In this document: positions 10,318 through 21,420 of the stretch, piece after piece | How positions within the stretch are numbered: the stretch's first letter is position 1 | Layout of the letters: every line of letters begins with the position of its first letter | Origin: Oscarella lobularis | Lineage: Eukaryota; Porifera; Homoscleromorpha; Homosclerophorida; Oscarellidae | DNA: 64,000 nt | Reading direction: 5' to 3' | NCBI RefSeq assembly: GCF_947507565.1 | Contig: NC_089180.1 | Coordinates: forward strand, 3,286,001 to 3,350,000 | Made by a program: the position numbers and the translations under genes | The notes under the pieces: model-generated | Told to the model about the DNA's origin: nothing | Databases searched by the model: none | What the model saw: only the letters and a program-made list of their open reading frames with translations

Positions 10318-10878
10318 AGGTGTTTTCGTGGAATCAATGCCGATTTTCTTCCGGCTTTATACCATGGTCAGAGGAAAGCCTGGATGACGCGAGAAATATT
10401 TGGCAACTGGTTCTAACGCTGTTTTGTGCCCAGTGTGCAAAAAGCACTCGAACAGATGGGCATCGAACAGAAAGCTGTCCTAATAGTTGACAATTGCTCA
10501 GCTAATCCAGGAGTCGAAGAGCTTACAAGTGCTGATGGAAAAGTTGTGACGAAGTTTCTTCCTCCAAAAGTTACGGCAATTTTGCAGCCAATGGACCAGG
10601 GCGTTCTTGTGCAAGTGAAGAAAAAGTACCAGAGAAAGATTCTGCGCAATCTGCTGCTCCAAGACAAACAGGAAGAACGGTTCTCAGTTCGCCAGTTCTT
10701 ATCTACAATCAACGTGATGACGGTAATTGAGCTGATTGCTCAAGCATGGGACAAGGTGACGCCTGAAACCCTCCGAAAGTCCTGGCGTAAAATCCTTCCT
10801 GTTCGAAGAGAAGATGGCCCCGATAACGACACCGTCCACGACGAAGATTTGGCTGCAGACGAGCTGGTTGCCTTCTGA
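10318..10878 (+). pseudogene. Tigger/Jerky-type DDE transposase, C-terminal half
   Basis: From an acceptor-like AG at 10317 the frame reads INADFLPALYHGQRKAWMT, REIFGNWF, a TAA stop at 10414-10416, then FVPSVQKALEQMG. AVLIVDNCSANPG follows (second catalytic Asp) and then KVTAILQPMDQGVL (third Asp), continuing to a typical tail (AWDKVTPETLRKSWRKI) and an acidic end. This is a DDE_1 domain of the Tigger/Jerky family. Apart from the single in-frame stop it is well preserved over about 185 codons. The DNA-binding half is absent upstream. Confidence 0.8.
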
Positions 10879-12235
10879 CAGGAAACAGCTTGAATTTGGA
10901 CATGCTCGACATTCAGGAGTTGCAACAACAGTAAAGCTATTGCTTTATAGGCGTACACACCTGCGCCGCCAAGTCAACCCTCATACGAGAGTATGACGTC
11001 AGATGAACGTGTTCCAGTTTCAAATGCTTGAGGAGGAAGAGACCTTCAGCGGCTGTTTCTTGCGTCTTTTTGTATAAATCAAGAATATTCTGCCATGTTA
11101 TCCATTCATCGTTCATCTAGGCCAATATGGCGTAAGTAAGTACACAAGGAAACGCATTCACCACTGCCTGCAAACTGTTTTCGTCTGCGTGCGCTAGCGG
11201 TCCGACTCACCCACTCTCTGTTTGTCGCTTCCTTTGGCAGGAAGGCATCGTGCAGCGGCCGACGAGCAAGGAGAATCCTTCAGCGACGCTCGTCTTTACT
11301 TTAGGTGAGTTCTCAAAGGCATTAGCCAAGTCGAAGAAAGGCGGGCTGCGCGGGAGTCGGCCGTTCCTCTCTTCACTGGCACACAAATTTCCTCGGCTCG
11401 CGCCGGAAGGCTCTTTCAGACTGCCGTGCTTCGGCTTTGAAAGCCTAACCGGAAGTGCGAAGAAAAGCAATAGTGTCCTTCTCGTGATGTTTTTCAACTT
11501 CTTAGGCTTCCTCTGATGCCTCAAGAAAGAAGAAAAAAGACAACGAGTAGCCGGAAGACGGCTACGAAGGAAACCAGTAAGTTGTAGAGACATTCTTCGA
11601 GTTATAGTCTTGAATCACTTCTTATTTATTTTTACAGATTATCTAGATCAAGTTGAAAACTTTTAAAAGATTTTTGATTTTTTTGTAATTTCTATAATTA
11701 CTTTTCAAATTAAAGTTTCTGAACTTTAATTTCTTGGGTCTGAAAAAACTTAATTACACCTCCTGACCTCACTACAAAAAATATAATTTTGAAATTTGCT
11801 ATTGCTTTTGAAATATTCACAAATGCCGTACGTGCTTGGACAAACACTAGCATTATTGTATTGACTAGCCTTCCTAATAGCCACATTTGATTTGGCGTTC
11901 GTCCACCTTGAGCTCTCACACGATATTTATTTCATTGTCGAACGAATTACTGGATGACAAGTCTATTTGCGCCAGATAAACGTAATGGAGGCAGAAGATA
12001 TCCGATTCAGACGTGTAAAGTAAAACTCAGCTCTGCTTCAGATAATTAAACACTTTTCGAAGCTTGACAATAACGGCCATCTTTACATTAACCCAAAGTT
12101 TTTCAATTCTCTGATTGTGAACGCAAGATCCTGCCATGATGCTTTGTCTTCCCGTTCTCCTGTCCTGCAACAAAAATCGCACAACTTCGACGTTCTCGCC
12201 GCCACGGTTGCAATTAGTCTACGCCACGTTGATTT
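10879..12235. other. no gene recognised
   Basis: The overlapping frames on both strands at 11207-11593 have no domain and are rejected. The stretch 11600-12100 is AT-rich. No terminal repeats were found. Confidence 0.3.
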
Positions 12236-12239
12236 TGAG

Positions 12240-12345
12240 TTCTTTCGCATTTGCGCATAGATACTGCACAATGTCCACAGGACTAGCGTTGAGTGACGTC
12301 GAGATGCTGTTACGACCCGACGCGCTCACGTCAGCGATGGAATGT
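12240..12345 (+). repeat. fragment of gypsy Gag start (inverted partner at 62620-62735)
   Basis: The plus strand encodes MSTGLALSDVEMLLRPDALT, identical to the Gag start on the minus strand near 62710-62630. The surrounding bases also match (ATAGATACTGCACAATGTCC against ATAGATACTGCAGAATGTCC). The match ends abruptly at about 12345, so only the 5' tip of a gypsy internal region is present. Confidence 0.75.
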
Positions 12346-12679
12346 CAAGGGGCAGGACGGAGTTTCAAATACGCGCTGTCGCGATAGGTTATACGGGACT
12401 TTATTATACATACTAGAGAAGGATGGCCCGGTGTTCACCGTGTTGCCATCCTGCAGAGTCTCCCACCGCTTACCGTACGAGAGTGCATACCATAGTGTGA
12501 GGTCATAATTTTTTATGTTGTCACATATTCACGCGGTCCTTACAGCCGTTATCTACTAGTAACAGCTCACTCCTACCTACTGTAAATATTTGCATGATTG
12601 CAATGTTTTTCTAATTAGGCGCTTTTTTGACGTAGTGTATTTGATTATGTGCTCTGTATTCTGTATTTGAGGAGGACCT

Positions 12680-13252
12680 TAGCTTCTGAAACCCAGACTC
12701 CTCCCGCGCGCGCTACGCGGCTGGGAGAGAGTCTGGGCAACTTTCATACAATCGTCGGTTCCTTTTATCGTAATTAGATCCATGCGCCGTGGGCGTGCAC
12801 TCTTTCGCGTGAGGGCAACCCCCGCAACGGTAACGTCTGCTTGCTTCGCGCGTCGAATATGTTGTCATGTACACGACAACGGGAGTCTACACGATCGACA
12901 ACGGGAAGCAGCTACGGCCGCAATAAACGAACGCTATGTCGTACTGTTTATTTAGCTCTCGCGCGCACGCCAAGGCAATCCCGAATCAGAGACGAAACAG
13001 TCAAATAGATGCTGTTTCGTCGCTGATTTGGATCGCGGAAGGACTTGCGATCGAGATGCTCATACATATCTACTGTCTACGTAAAGCTGTAATGTTGTTA
13101 GTGATGCTCGTCGCTGATTGCCTACTCTCTCAGAAAAGTAGCACGCTGATTGGCCAATTAGGATACAAAGGAACCGACGCCTCTAAGAAAGTTGCCCAGA
13201 CTCTCTCCCAGCCGCGTAGCGCGCGCGGAAGAAGTCTGGGTTTCAGAGGCTA
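12680..13252. mobile_element. complete hairpin element copy 3 with 9-bp target duplication
   Basis: Both ends are present as inverted repeats of about 70 bp, each with an internal hairpin: CCCAGACTCCTCCCGCGCGC ... GGGAGAGAGTCTGGG on the left and its mirror on the right. The 9-bp GGAGGACCT lies directly on both sides (12671-12679 and 13253-13261). The 430-bp interior has no long conserved frame. A diverged relative of its right part lies at 43276-43739. A 9-bp duplication with long terminal repeats fits the Mutator-like superfamily (usual range 8-11 bp), but no transposase is inside. Confidence 0.85.
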
Positions 13253-13369
13253 GGAGGACCTATGCATGTGTACGGGTCATATTTACTGTTACCCGTACAC
13301 GCGTACATACCCACGCACATACGGCATAAGTGTAGATACTTTTAATTGAACGGGGTGGGTATCTGTATG

Positions 13370-14050
13370 ACCTCCGCAAGATTTCTTTTGCTTTCTTCTT
13401 TTGAGATTTAGGTCGAATGCAAGCCTGAAGACGACTGGACAGCGTGGTAGGTGGAGGGACGAAGACACGAGGTATCTGTAGGTAGTGCCAACAATTTCAC
13501 TAGTTGGCTTCTTTAGTACTAGATTCCGACGTGAGACATAGGAGAAGGGAACGAAGTACAAGAGGACGAACAATTGTCTAAGGTATCTGTATAGATTGCG
13601 AATTTTCTCTCTTGCTTGCTTTTTTGAGTTTATAGGCACTCAAGGCAAGGATAAAGGTGATGGACGAAAGCGATGGACGAAGACGGCCCGGTCGCGGTAC
13701 CTGTACGGTTTTTTTCTTTTTCTTCCTATTTTCAGCCCTAGGTATGCAAGGCGGCCGTGGACGACGACGAGGTCGACGCCAAGGACAACGCCCAGGACGA
13801 TCGACGACGAGGACGACGGTTTGTTTTTTTACTTTTGCTGGCTTTTTTTCAGTTTCAAGTATTCAGGGCGGCAGTGGACGACGCCGTGGATAAACAAGTA
13901 TCCAAGGTAACTGTATGAATGAAGCATTTTATTGCTTGCTTGCTTTTTTGAGTCTAAAGGCACGCAAGAATGACAATGATGGACGGTGATGGACGAAGAC
14001 GGCTCCGGTCGCGGTACCTGTAGGGATTTTTTCTTTTCTTTTGCTGGCTT
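13370..14050. repeat. array of degenerate exon-like repeats
   Basis: Four or five imperfect units of 100-150 bp share a pyrimidine-rich lead (GCTTGCTTTTTTGAGTYTA), a core with GATGGACGAAGACGGC and an end CGGTACCTGTA. The leads look like splice acceptors and the ends like GTACCTG donors. The cores encode repetitive charged peptides (for example KAAVDDDEVDAKDNAQDD at about 13755). It may be an expanded mini-exon of a repetitive protein or just a decaying minisatellite; no complete gene could be built. Confidence 0.45.
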
Positions 14051-14355
14051 TTTTTAAAGTCCCAGGTTATGGCGGTCAAAATAGAGGCATCCGCGCTGAA
14101 AATAAGCTTGGAAATCTCAGCAGAAAGAGTGAGCAGAGCATATGCAGAGCTTTGGCATTTTTTCATCAGAGTTAGAGTGGAGCAAGAGGAGCAGCGGCCG
14201 GCTCCAGGAAAGAGATGGTTTTGCACTTCGGTGATGCGGCCGGAATTGCACGCCGGACACAGGTAGTAGTTGACGTAGTCGGACACGCTGGCGATGGAAA
14301 CGTTTTCGGCAGTCGTCGGCTTTTCAGCGAGTGTGACGGTATTGGGCGAAGGCAC
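14051..14355 (-). CDS. RPA-like zinc-ribbon/OB-fold fragment
   Basis: The minus strand reads SVSDYVNYYLCPACNSGRI, a C-x2-C pair, then GRCSSCSTLTLMKKC, a second C-x2-C, then AYALLTLSAEISKLIF. The spacing matches the C-terminal zinc-ribbon OB fold of replication protein A-like proteins, which bind single-stranded DNA. Such domains also occur as free-standing or transposon-linked proteins in invertebrate genomes. The start (Met at 14355) is only the first available; the 3' end runs into the exon-like repeat array. No partner domains are visible, so it is a fragment or single exon. Confidence 0.45.
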
Positions 14356-15345
14356 GAAAACACGGCTTCGAGAGCGGTTTGGCGCGAAGGGGCGAGAAAA
14401 AAGGTTTCGAATAGTGTAAGCGAGCGATAACGGTAAAAAAGGTCGGATCCTGAAAAGGGGCCTCGACGCCGATCGAAAGTGAAATGAGAGCGAGAAGGAC
14501 GTAGAAAAACGTTCGCGTCGTCGAAAAGAGCTCCTCTGTCGTTTGCCTCTTACCCCACCGCGCGCTACCAGTCACTAATTAAACGCTAATTAAATACCTC
14601 ATTAATTAGCTATTTAGTTATTTAGCTAATTAGTTAGGCACGCCTTTAAACACGTGACAAAATAAACAATGGAGACGCGACTATCGCGACTAACGACATT
14701 GCGCACATAATCTGGGAGTAGTTTCGCCGCCTAACCTCGTACGGCTAGACGTTGCTCGGTTCTGCCCCGCGGAGGCACTACTCTCTGTTCACGCTCGCTT
14801 CGTAAACAGAAAAAGCTCTGTCTAAGACGCTTGTGTGACCAATTTCGCTGCTCTCTTCGGCAACGGAAAGCGAGCGGATTTTATACCGTAACCCTTTAAT
14901 GCCTGGTCGCTCGCTCGCCCTGCGTATGAGGGGCTTGCGGTGCGGGGGCGTGGCCGTGTTACGTGATGCCTTACGCGCATCTCGTGACACACCCTGATCG
15001 GCACGCCGCAAAGGCAGGAAGGTGGCTCGAAGGCAAAGCCACCGGCCCAACAACTACGCCTGCCGAGAACACACGTCGCGCGCCGATCCAGACTATGTGC
15101 TCACGCCCCGTGAACTGTTTATTTGGATCCGTTCGCTCCGCCCAGCAAACTTGACACCTTCGCGACATCTGTCCCCGCCAGTCGAATGTAACGCTTGTAC
15201 GCATTGCTTTTTCATCTGCCCAGCGCTTTGATCTTCTCTTCCGAGCCCCGGACGCGCGCCGCCGCCGTCGCAGTGCCAATCCGAAAGCTATGCCAAGAAA
15301 AACGCTCGGTGTCTAAGCCCCGCCTTCCTAGCACCTTTCGCATCG
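14356..15345. other. no gene recognised; AT-rich block then GC-rich block
   Basis: 14575-14640 is an AT-rich run with repeated TAATTA and TTAGCTA. From 14700 on the base composition rises in GC and overlapping frames appear on both strands, none with a domain. Confidence 0.3.
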
Positions 15346-15440
15346 TAGCCTCGGGACCCAGACTCTCTCCTAGCGAGCGCTCGCAACCCTTATACGGGTT
15401 TCGCCGCTCGCGGAGAGAGTCTGGGGGTACAAGAGCCTAA
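15346..15440 (+). repeat. TAGCCTCG hairpin element end, copy 4
   Basis: Starts TAGCCTCGGGA followed by a hairpin at 15357-15426 with arms CCCAGACTCTCTCC and GGAGAGAGTCTGGG and a loop that itself contains short inverted repeats (CGCTCGC / GCGAGCG). It stands about 190 bp upstream of the decayed RecQ gene and has the same orientation as the left ends of the elements at 9387 and 26944. No right end was found downstream. Confidence 0.7.
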
Positions 15441-15613
15441 TAGCGGTACGTTTGTCTTGTAATTGGCCAATCAACAAACGAGCAATGGATTTGTTTGCCC
15501 TATCACAGAAGTCCAATTAGTTGACGTACATAATTAGAATTATTTGACGTTACAATGGTTTCACTGCGCACGTAGAGTCCGAGGCTCCGACCTCCGAGCC
15601 GTTTCGTTCGCAA

Positions 15614-16793
15614 TGAGCCTTCGCTTTGACGACGCGATACGAAAAGCCTGCGAATCATTCGGCGTAACCATGTACACCGAACAGAAATCCTGCGTCGAAA
15701 ATCTGTTGGCGAAGCGCGACGTTTTCGCCTGCATGCCCACCGGATATGGCAAATCATTGATTTATCACGCTTTGCCAACAGTGGCAAAGCTTATGGGCCG
15801 TCATTGTAGTTAGTCCACTGATAGCGCTCTTGCGCGAGCAAGGACGACCTTGCGCAAGAAAGGCATAGCGGCCGCCCAGATCGGTCATTCGGACGCTGAA
15901 AACGATGCTGTGATCTCTGGCCAGGCTACTGTTATCTACGGTAGTCGAGAAATGCTTCTCGACAACGACCTTTGGCGAAGAACAGTGGCATGTCCTAGCG
16001 TCAAGCCTCGTTTGGCAGCCCTTGTTGTTGACGAGGTTCATATGTTCCATTCCGGCTCCGCTGTTGAAACGAAAGAATGCATTTTGGAGTCACTTGCAGA
16101 AGAGAACGGAGTTTGTAGGGTTGTTATTTGTACCAGCGCTTTAGGTATGGGAGTGAACGTGAAAGGCCTTACAACCGTAGTACATTATGGACCACCCACT
16201 CTGTTGATGAGTACCTGCAAGAGTACGGGAGAGCAGGACGCGACGGACGTCCAAGCCAGGCTATCTTACTGTGGAATCGGAGCCTTAGTCGAAATTGTTC
16301 TGTTGAAATGAAGAAATATCTTTGCACCAATGACATCTGCTATCGAAGTATGATTATGAGTTACTTCGGCGTCGATGAAAGTCGGTGTGATATTGGCCAC
16401 CAGTGCTGCGACGTGTGCCAGAATCTATGCATATGCGCAGACGAAGAGGGGACGAGAGCGTGTATTGACACTCTCCCTTACCTAGTTAACACTAGTCCGG
16501 ACTCGGAGCGAATGAAGAGAAGAGTGATCGAACCTAAGCGAATGGAGTTGCGTGAGCGTCTTCTAGAGTTGGACGCCGTGTCTGAGCAAAAATCATTATA
16601 TGACTTTCATATTACGTCAATAATTAGTAATGCGAAACACATTTTCACTCATCAAGATATCCAATTTTTTGTTCCTGTCAAGTTCAGTGCTTGTCATGCA
16701 AGAAACATTTTAAGAGTGTTTACGGAAACATTTGGAGACACGGTTTCAGACAGTGAAAGCGATGATGCTTTGGACGAATGCATATCAGTGTAG
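15614..16793 (+). pseudogene. RecQ-family DNA helicase, decayed
   Basis: RecQ helicases unwind DNA 3' to 5'. In order the plus strand shows a Q-motif/Walker A region (CMPTGYGKSLIYHALP at about 15730) and, after a frameshift, motif Ia (VIVVSPLIALLREQ). After another shift comes a DEVH box (LVVDEVHMFHSG). A gap follows where motifs III-IV should be, and a second block has motif V (ICTSALGMGVNVKGL). After one more shift come motif VI (QEYGRAGRDGRPSQA) and the zinc-binding module (RSMIMSYFGVDE, then CCDVCQNLC). At least three frame changes and one internal deletion make it inactive. The last frame ends at 16793. Confidence 0.85.
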
Positions 16794-16796
16794 GGT

Positions 16797-17427
16797 GAAT
16801 TCCACAGTTCTATGACATTTTAGCTGATGATGTTTAATCCATGTTCGTAGGCCATCTCTTGATATATTTTTTAAATTCTTCGGAACGTTAGAGAGCGAAG
16901 CCAATTTTCTGCCAGGTGTGCAATCAAGTACGTTGCCTTTTAGAATACTTTCAACAGGTTTTGCTATATCATCTTCTCGAGACGCCGATGTGTGTCTACC
17001 AGATTGAGGAGCTACGCCTTGCGTCTTCTCAACGTTGCTCAAAATGTCATGCAGTTTATCCGAGGAGCGACTTGCTGTCAGCACCGATTTGAACGTGACA
17101 TTAGCTCTTTGATGTCTAATAAGCTCTTTCAAGTAGTTGTTGTGGTGCTCTAACAATAAGTCTAGAGGTTCCACCATTCGTATTAAATCCCCTATTCCAC
17201 AGCTTTCTGTGAGAATCCCTGCCGTTTAGTACAGCTAGCTGATCTGCTAAAAAGTAAAAACCTTCTAGTGCGTATTTGTGTCGTCGCGCGTCTTTGAACA
17301 AGACCATCTTAGCTTTCCAGCAGCGCAAAAGTCTCGGTCCGTCTGACTCCCTTACAGCATCTTTGAAGTTGGTTTCCCAAATAGGGGCCCGCTTCGTGAC
17401 ATTAAACAATGCCAGAATCACCTCCAA
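16797..17427 (-). pseudogene. uncharacterised transposon-associated protein, C-terminal part
   Basis: The minus strand encodes AVRESDGPRLLRCWKAKMVL, KYALEGFYFLADQLAVLNG and WNRGFNTNGG. After a one-frame change come PLDLLLEHHNNYLKELIRH and a charged tail. The pattern (DGxRxLRCWK...YALEG...WNRxxNxxGG...DLxxEHxNxxLKE) recurs in large uncharacterised families in cnidarians and sponges, but I cannot name it with certainty. The break near 17177 means at least one frameshift. It lies tail-to-tail with the RecQ remnant, 3 bp apart. Confidence 0.5.
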
Positions 17428-17566
17428 ACAAAAGAAAAAGCCCTAACAGGTTAGAAAAAGTCAAGAAAAACGCTAGGAGCCCGCTTCGTAACATTAAACA
17501 ATGTCAAAATCACCTCCTAACAAAAGGAAAAGCCTTTACAGGTTAGAAAAAGTCAAGAAAAACGCT
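17383..17566. repeat. 92-bp tandem duplication
   Basis: Two copies (about 17383-17474 and 17475-17566) each contain CCCGCTTCGT, ACATTAAACAATG and GGTTAGAAAAAGTCAAGAAA. The first copy overlaps the 5' end of the minus-strand reading frame above. Confidence 0.8.
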
Positions 17567-19150
17567 CAAAACGGTGCAGAAGATATAAATAATAGGAAAG
17601 GGTTTCTCAAAAGGGGCCCCAGCTAAAATCAGAACATTGAATGTCACAAAAGGGAGGCTAAACTTTCCTGAAGTGTATCTAACCCAAAACAAACCCTGAC
17701 CCTTACAATCGGGAAAGGAAAAACACCAAGTTCCCCAAAAAGGGCCCCAATCCAGAAATACCCACAATAGGAGGCATTTAAAAGCCTATAATTGACAAAT
17801 TACCACAAAATTCATTGCCTAACCCGGGCAAACCCTTACCTTTACACCCAGTAAGGCAAAAAACACCTAGAGAACCAAAAGGAGCCCCAATCTAAAAACA
17901 ATTCAAAATTAAGGCAAATTAATGCCTAAAATTCACTCAACAAAGGAAAAACAACAAAAAATACAGGGCCTAACCCTATGCCGAACCCTCACCATTACCT
18001 CCACAACGAGGGACAATCCTATTCTCGAAAAAAGAGCCTTATCACTCAAAAACAGGCATAAATACATGCCTAATCTGGGCCAAACCCTTACCCTCATCCA
18101 GATACAAAGCCAACACTTCAAGAAACCAACAAAACAGAAAAAGACATCAAATACATAAAATAATCGCTAGAAAAGCGAATATCTTTGAAAAAGCCCTCTA
18201 AGAAGAAAAATAAAATAGGGAAAACTGCCAACGTTGAAAAGACGTTTAACACCAACTACAGAAATTACCAATAATGTTACCATCACGCCAAAAACTGGGT
18301 AATTAAATTAAAACTAGAGAACGCAGCTCTAACAATAGCTCTCTTGCTCGATCGAGGACGGCTCTCACCAGCAGAATCTCTGTCTTGTACATGGAAAACA
18401 GTTTCAGCTTTGGTTCAACAAGTCAAATGCGACCCTCTCATTTTAGAAAATTAATGCCTAAAGGCGGCTAAAAAACGAGGACCGCTTCCACGGGCAGAAT
18501 CTCTCTTTTGTACATGGAAAGCAATTTCAGCTTTGCGGGTTCAAGACGAATGCAACCCTTATAATGCAGCTGTGTGCACCGATACTCATAAGACGCTGAT
18601 TTTCCGGCACCGTGATCAGATCATCTACTTGTATTTGATAGTCATAGCTCAAATTCGCTAACAGTCTTCCCAAAAAATATAAATTGTTAAAAACTTTTTT
18701 CGATGCGGGGACAATTTTTGCGCTATCGGAACAGGTTTATTATCTAATATTTCCAAATTGGCTCCGTTCCAAGTTGATTATTTTTTTGGTATGTATTTAA
18801 TATTTGTTTAAGTACTAAAATAGAAATTCGTTTGGCAAATTTTAATGCAATTTTACACAAATTTTGTTGTCAGAATGATACATTGAATATTGATTATTAA
18901 AACCTTCAGAATTTAATATGCCATTTTGCTATATTATTTGGTAGTCATGATTTAATATTGGTATTTTAATAACGAATAGAAGTTACTTTCCCATTCACTT
19001 TTTGTTTCTATATATACAGTACCAATCAGAAGTATCAGGCCACCCCTAGTAACCTGTACAGAGTCAAGTTTGTATAAAGCGTGATAAAAAAGTTGCCCTT
19101 TGCTTTTAGCAAAGCTACTTTTTTAAAGAATGTATTTGTTGTGTTCGACG
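17567..19150. other. AT-rich spacer with diverged interspersed motifs
   Basis: Between 17690 and 18090 the phrase CCTAAyCCnnnnCAAACCCTnACCnTTAC returns four times at 100-150 bp spacing. At 18365-18420 and 18495-18550 two diverged copies of GCAGAATCTCTnTyTTGTAC are about 130 bp apart. The rest is AT-rich. The plus-strand frame at 17922-18158 is an artefact of the low complexity. Confidence 0.5.
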
Positions 19151-19230
19151 TGTTACAGTGCATGTTGCCCGGATAACCGGAGCACGTAGATATATAATCC
19201 CCTGCACCTGGGTACCAAAATACATTTCAC

Positions 19231-20162
19231 TTGCACGCAGCCTACACACTACATGGTGTCAGGAGTGTCCGGAGAGGGATGGCAGATTTCGGTCTAAAAC
19301 AGCCTCCGCAGTTCGACTTCAAGAAGAAGGCCTCTTGGTCAGTCTGGATCAAGCGATTCGATCGCTATCGCCTAGCGTCGGGACTCAGCGAGAAAGAAGG
19401 CGACAAGCAAGTTTCCGCGCTCATCTACGCGATGGGACCCGACGCCGACGAGATCCTGTCCCAGTTTCAGCTCAGCCACGACGACGAGAAAGATTACGCT
19501 GCAGTGAAGAAGAGCTTCGACGAATATTTCTCAGCGACGCGCAACGTGCTCTATGAAGTGTGCAAATTTCGCAAACGGCGTCAGGGAGAACGTGAATCGG
19601 TCGAAGCGTACGTGACGAGCCTCTATACGCTGTCAGACACATGCGAGTTCGGGGAAAGAAGGGATCGCGAGATTCTCCTCCAACTCATCATCGGAGTGCG
19701 CGACGATCGATTGTCACAGAAGCTTCAGTTGGATCCGAAAGTCTCTCTGGAGAAAGCGATCACGATCGCGAGTCAGTACGAAGAGATCACCGAGCAGCAG
19801 ACGATGGTGCGAAGTCAGCCGACAGCAGCGACGACGCCCACCTCAAGTCTCGAGCCGATCACGCGCGGTTCGAAGCCGAAACCGACGTTTACGCCGCGTC
19901 AACCGGTGAATCCGAAGAAGCAGCAACCCGCCGCCGCTAAATCGCAGCAGCAGAAGCCCGCTGACTGCCAGCGCTGCGGGTACTGTACGCAAAAGAACAC
20001 CCCCGTGCAGAGTGCCGCGCAACCGACGCCAAATGTACGAAATGTGGCAAAATCGGTCACTACGCGCGAGTATGCCGAAGCGCAGCGGTTAGCGAACTGT
20101 CATCGAAGCCAGTTCAAGCCTTTCTCGGAGCGCTCGATACGGAGACAACGCCGCCGTGGGAG
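19231..20162 (+). pseudogene. Ty3/gypsy-type Gag polyprotein, 3'-truncated
   Basis: A continuous frame encodes MADFGLKQPPQFDFKKKASW, then a retrotransposon Gag capsid core (SVWIKRFDRYRLASGL ... YFSATRNVLYEVCKFRKRRQ ... SVEAYVTSLYTLSDTC) and a Gln/Lys/Pro-rich hinge. The zinc knuckles sit in two frames: DCQRCGY in the first and, after a one-base change near 20000, KCTKCGKIGHYARVC in another, so a frameshift splits them. At about 20163 the gene runs into the dispersed repeat. The preferred start is the ATG at 19279 (MADF). TGGTGTCAGGAGT just upstream resembles a primer-binding site. Confidence 0.8.
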
Positions 20163-20720
20163 GTCGACGTCCTCATCATCATCAACAAACCATTAAAAGA
20201 AGCCTTTGCCTCAATATTAACAACTCACGACATAGCTTTAAAAAATATATAACTCCTCATAACTAATTCAATAGCCAGTTCTCTGTATAAGTCATTCATA
20301 AGAGTGCAATGCTAAATAGAATATTACCACCAATAAACGTCTTACGGGAAATCAATCCTTACAACAACCCCACACCTCAAAACTCAGGCAACGGATTGAT
20401 TATATCGGAAATGATTGGTGGTGTGCCTGGGCGTGGTAAACACTATGACGTTGCGTACTCATAATGGGATACGGTATTTTCTCTGGTACAAGCGCAGATC
20501 TCTAATGTAAGCGCAGTCTCTTTTTGTAGCGCATTTGTTGTACATTAGAAAAAGAAACGCGCAGCCTTTTGCATAAGCGCAGAGCTTATTAAATAGATAG
20601 AGAGTTCAAACTTAACTCACAGAACAAAATAGGATTCCAAGATGAGAGTACGACCAACACAAGTTGGAGAAGCAACAAATTACGCCAGCTGCAGTAGAAG
20701 ACTGTGTTGCACTGTCTGAT
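20163..20720 (+). repeat. dispersed repeat, copy B
   Basis: Partner of the minus-strand segment at 822-1352. It begins at CATCATCATCAACAAACC and ends near AGACTGTGTTGCACTGTC. The reading frame present in copy A is broken here by several stops. Confidence 0.75.
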
Positions 20721-21420
20721 TCTAAAATTAACTTGAATAATGAAGTTTGATTTATGAAATATGTGACTTATGGGTTGGTTAATAAATCAAATTTATTAAT
20801 TAGTATTTTTTAAATAAAAATCGCGATTAAAGACTGAACGATCGTGTCATTAGATAAAATAGTAACAAATAAGCATCTTTTTCAGTTTGTTTACTGAAGC
20901 TGCTGGTGCTTTTAACAGAAATTTTTACACATAATTGTAAAAGAAGGATTATCTTAATGCATTGCAAAAATTTAAACTTTAAAACTTTAAAACTATTCAA
21001 TTTTTGCTTTCAGTTAGGATGGTTTCAATCTCAAAAATTTCGCAAACAATAAGGCTAATGCTTATTAATTAACTTTGGAAGTCAAATATTTTTTACGACG
21101 TTTTTTGATGAGCGAAAAGGGGGTGATATTCTTATTTCTCCCGTCAAGCCGCAATTCAAAAACTGCATGATACATATGTATGAGCTTTCGATTGGTGTAA
21201 CGTTCCTCGCCTTACTTCGCGCTCTAACGGCACGGCGGCGTCGTAAAAGTGCGGTGTTTTTGACGCTCGTGAGTAGGCGTGTTTGTTTATTTGACACTTT
21301 TCTATGCTGAAAATGCGCGATTTTTGACACGGCACGGCTCTTAACCAATATTGTAATAAGCCTAATGCTAATATTCGTCAATTCTGATTTTGCACGCTTC
21401 TTCCATTTTGCAAGCTTCTT
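20721..21420. other. AT-rich spacer
   Basis: No gene recognised. The minus-strand frame 21082-21381 lies just 3' of the receptor-like gene and has no domain. Confidence 0.3.

Noticed and set aside
11207-11593. 128-codon minus-strand frame with opposing plus-strand frame
   Set aside because: No domain, low-complexity basic composition and equal openness on the other strand suggest chance.
17600-18120. Interstitial telomeric repeats (CCTAAC-like phrases)
   Set aside because: The phrases are degenerate, 100-150 bp apart and not tandem hexamers.
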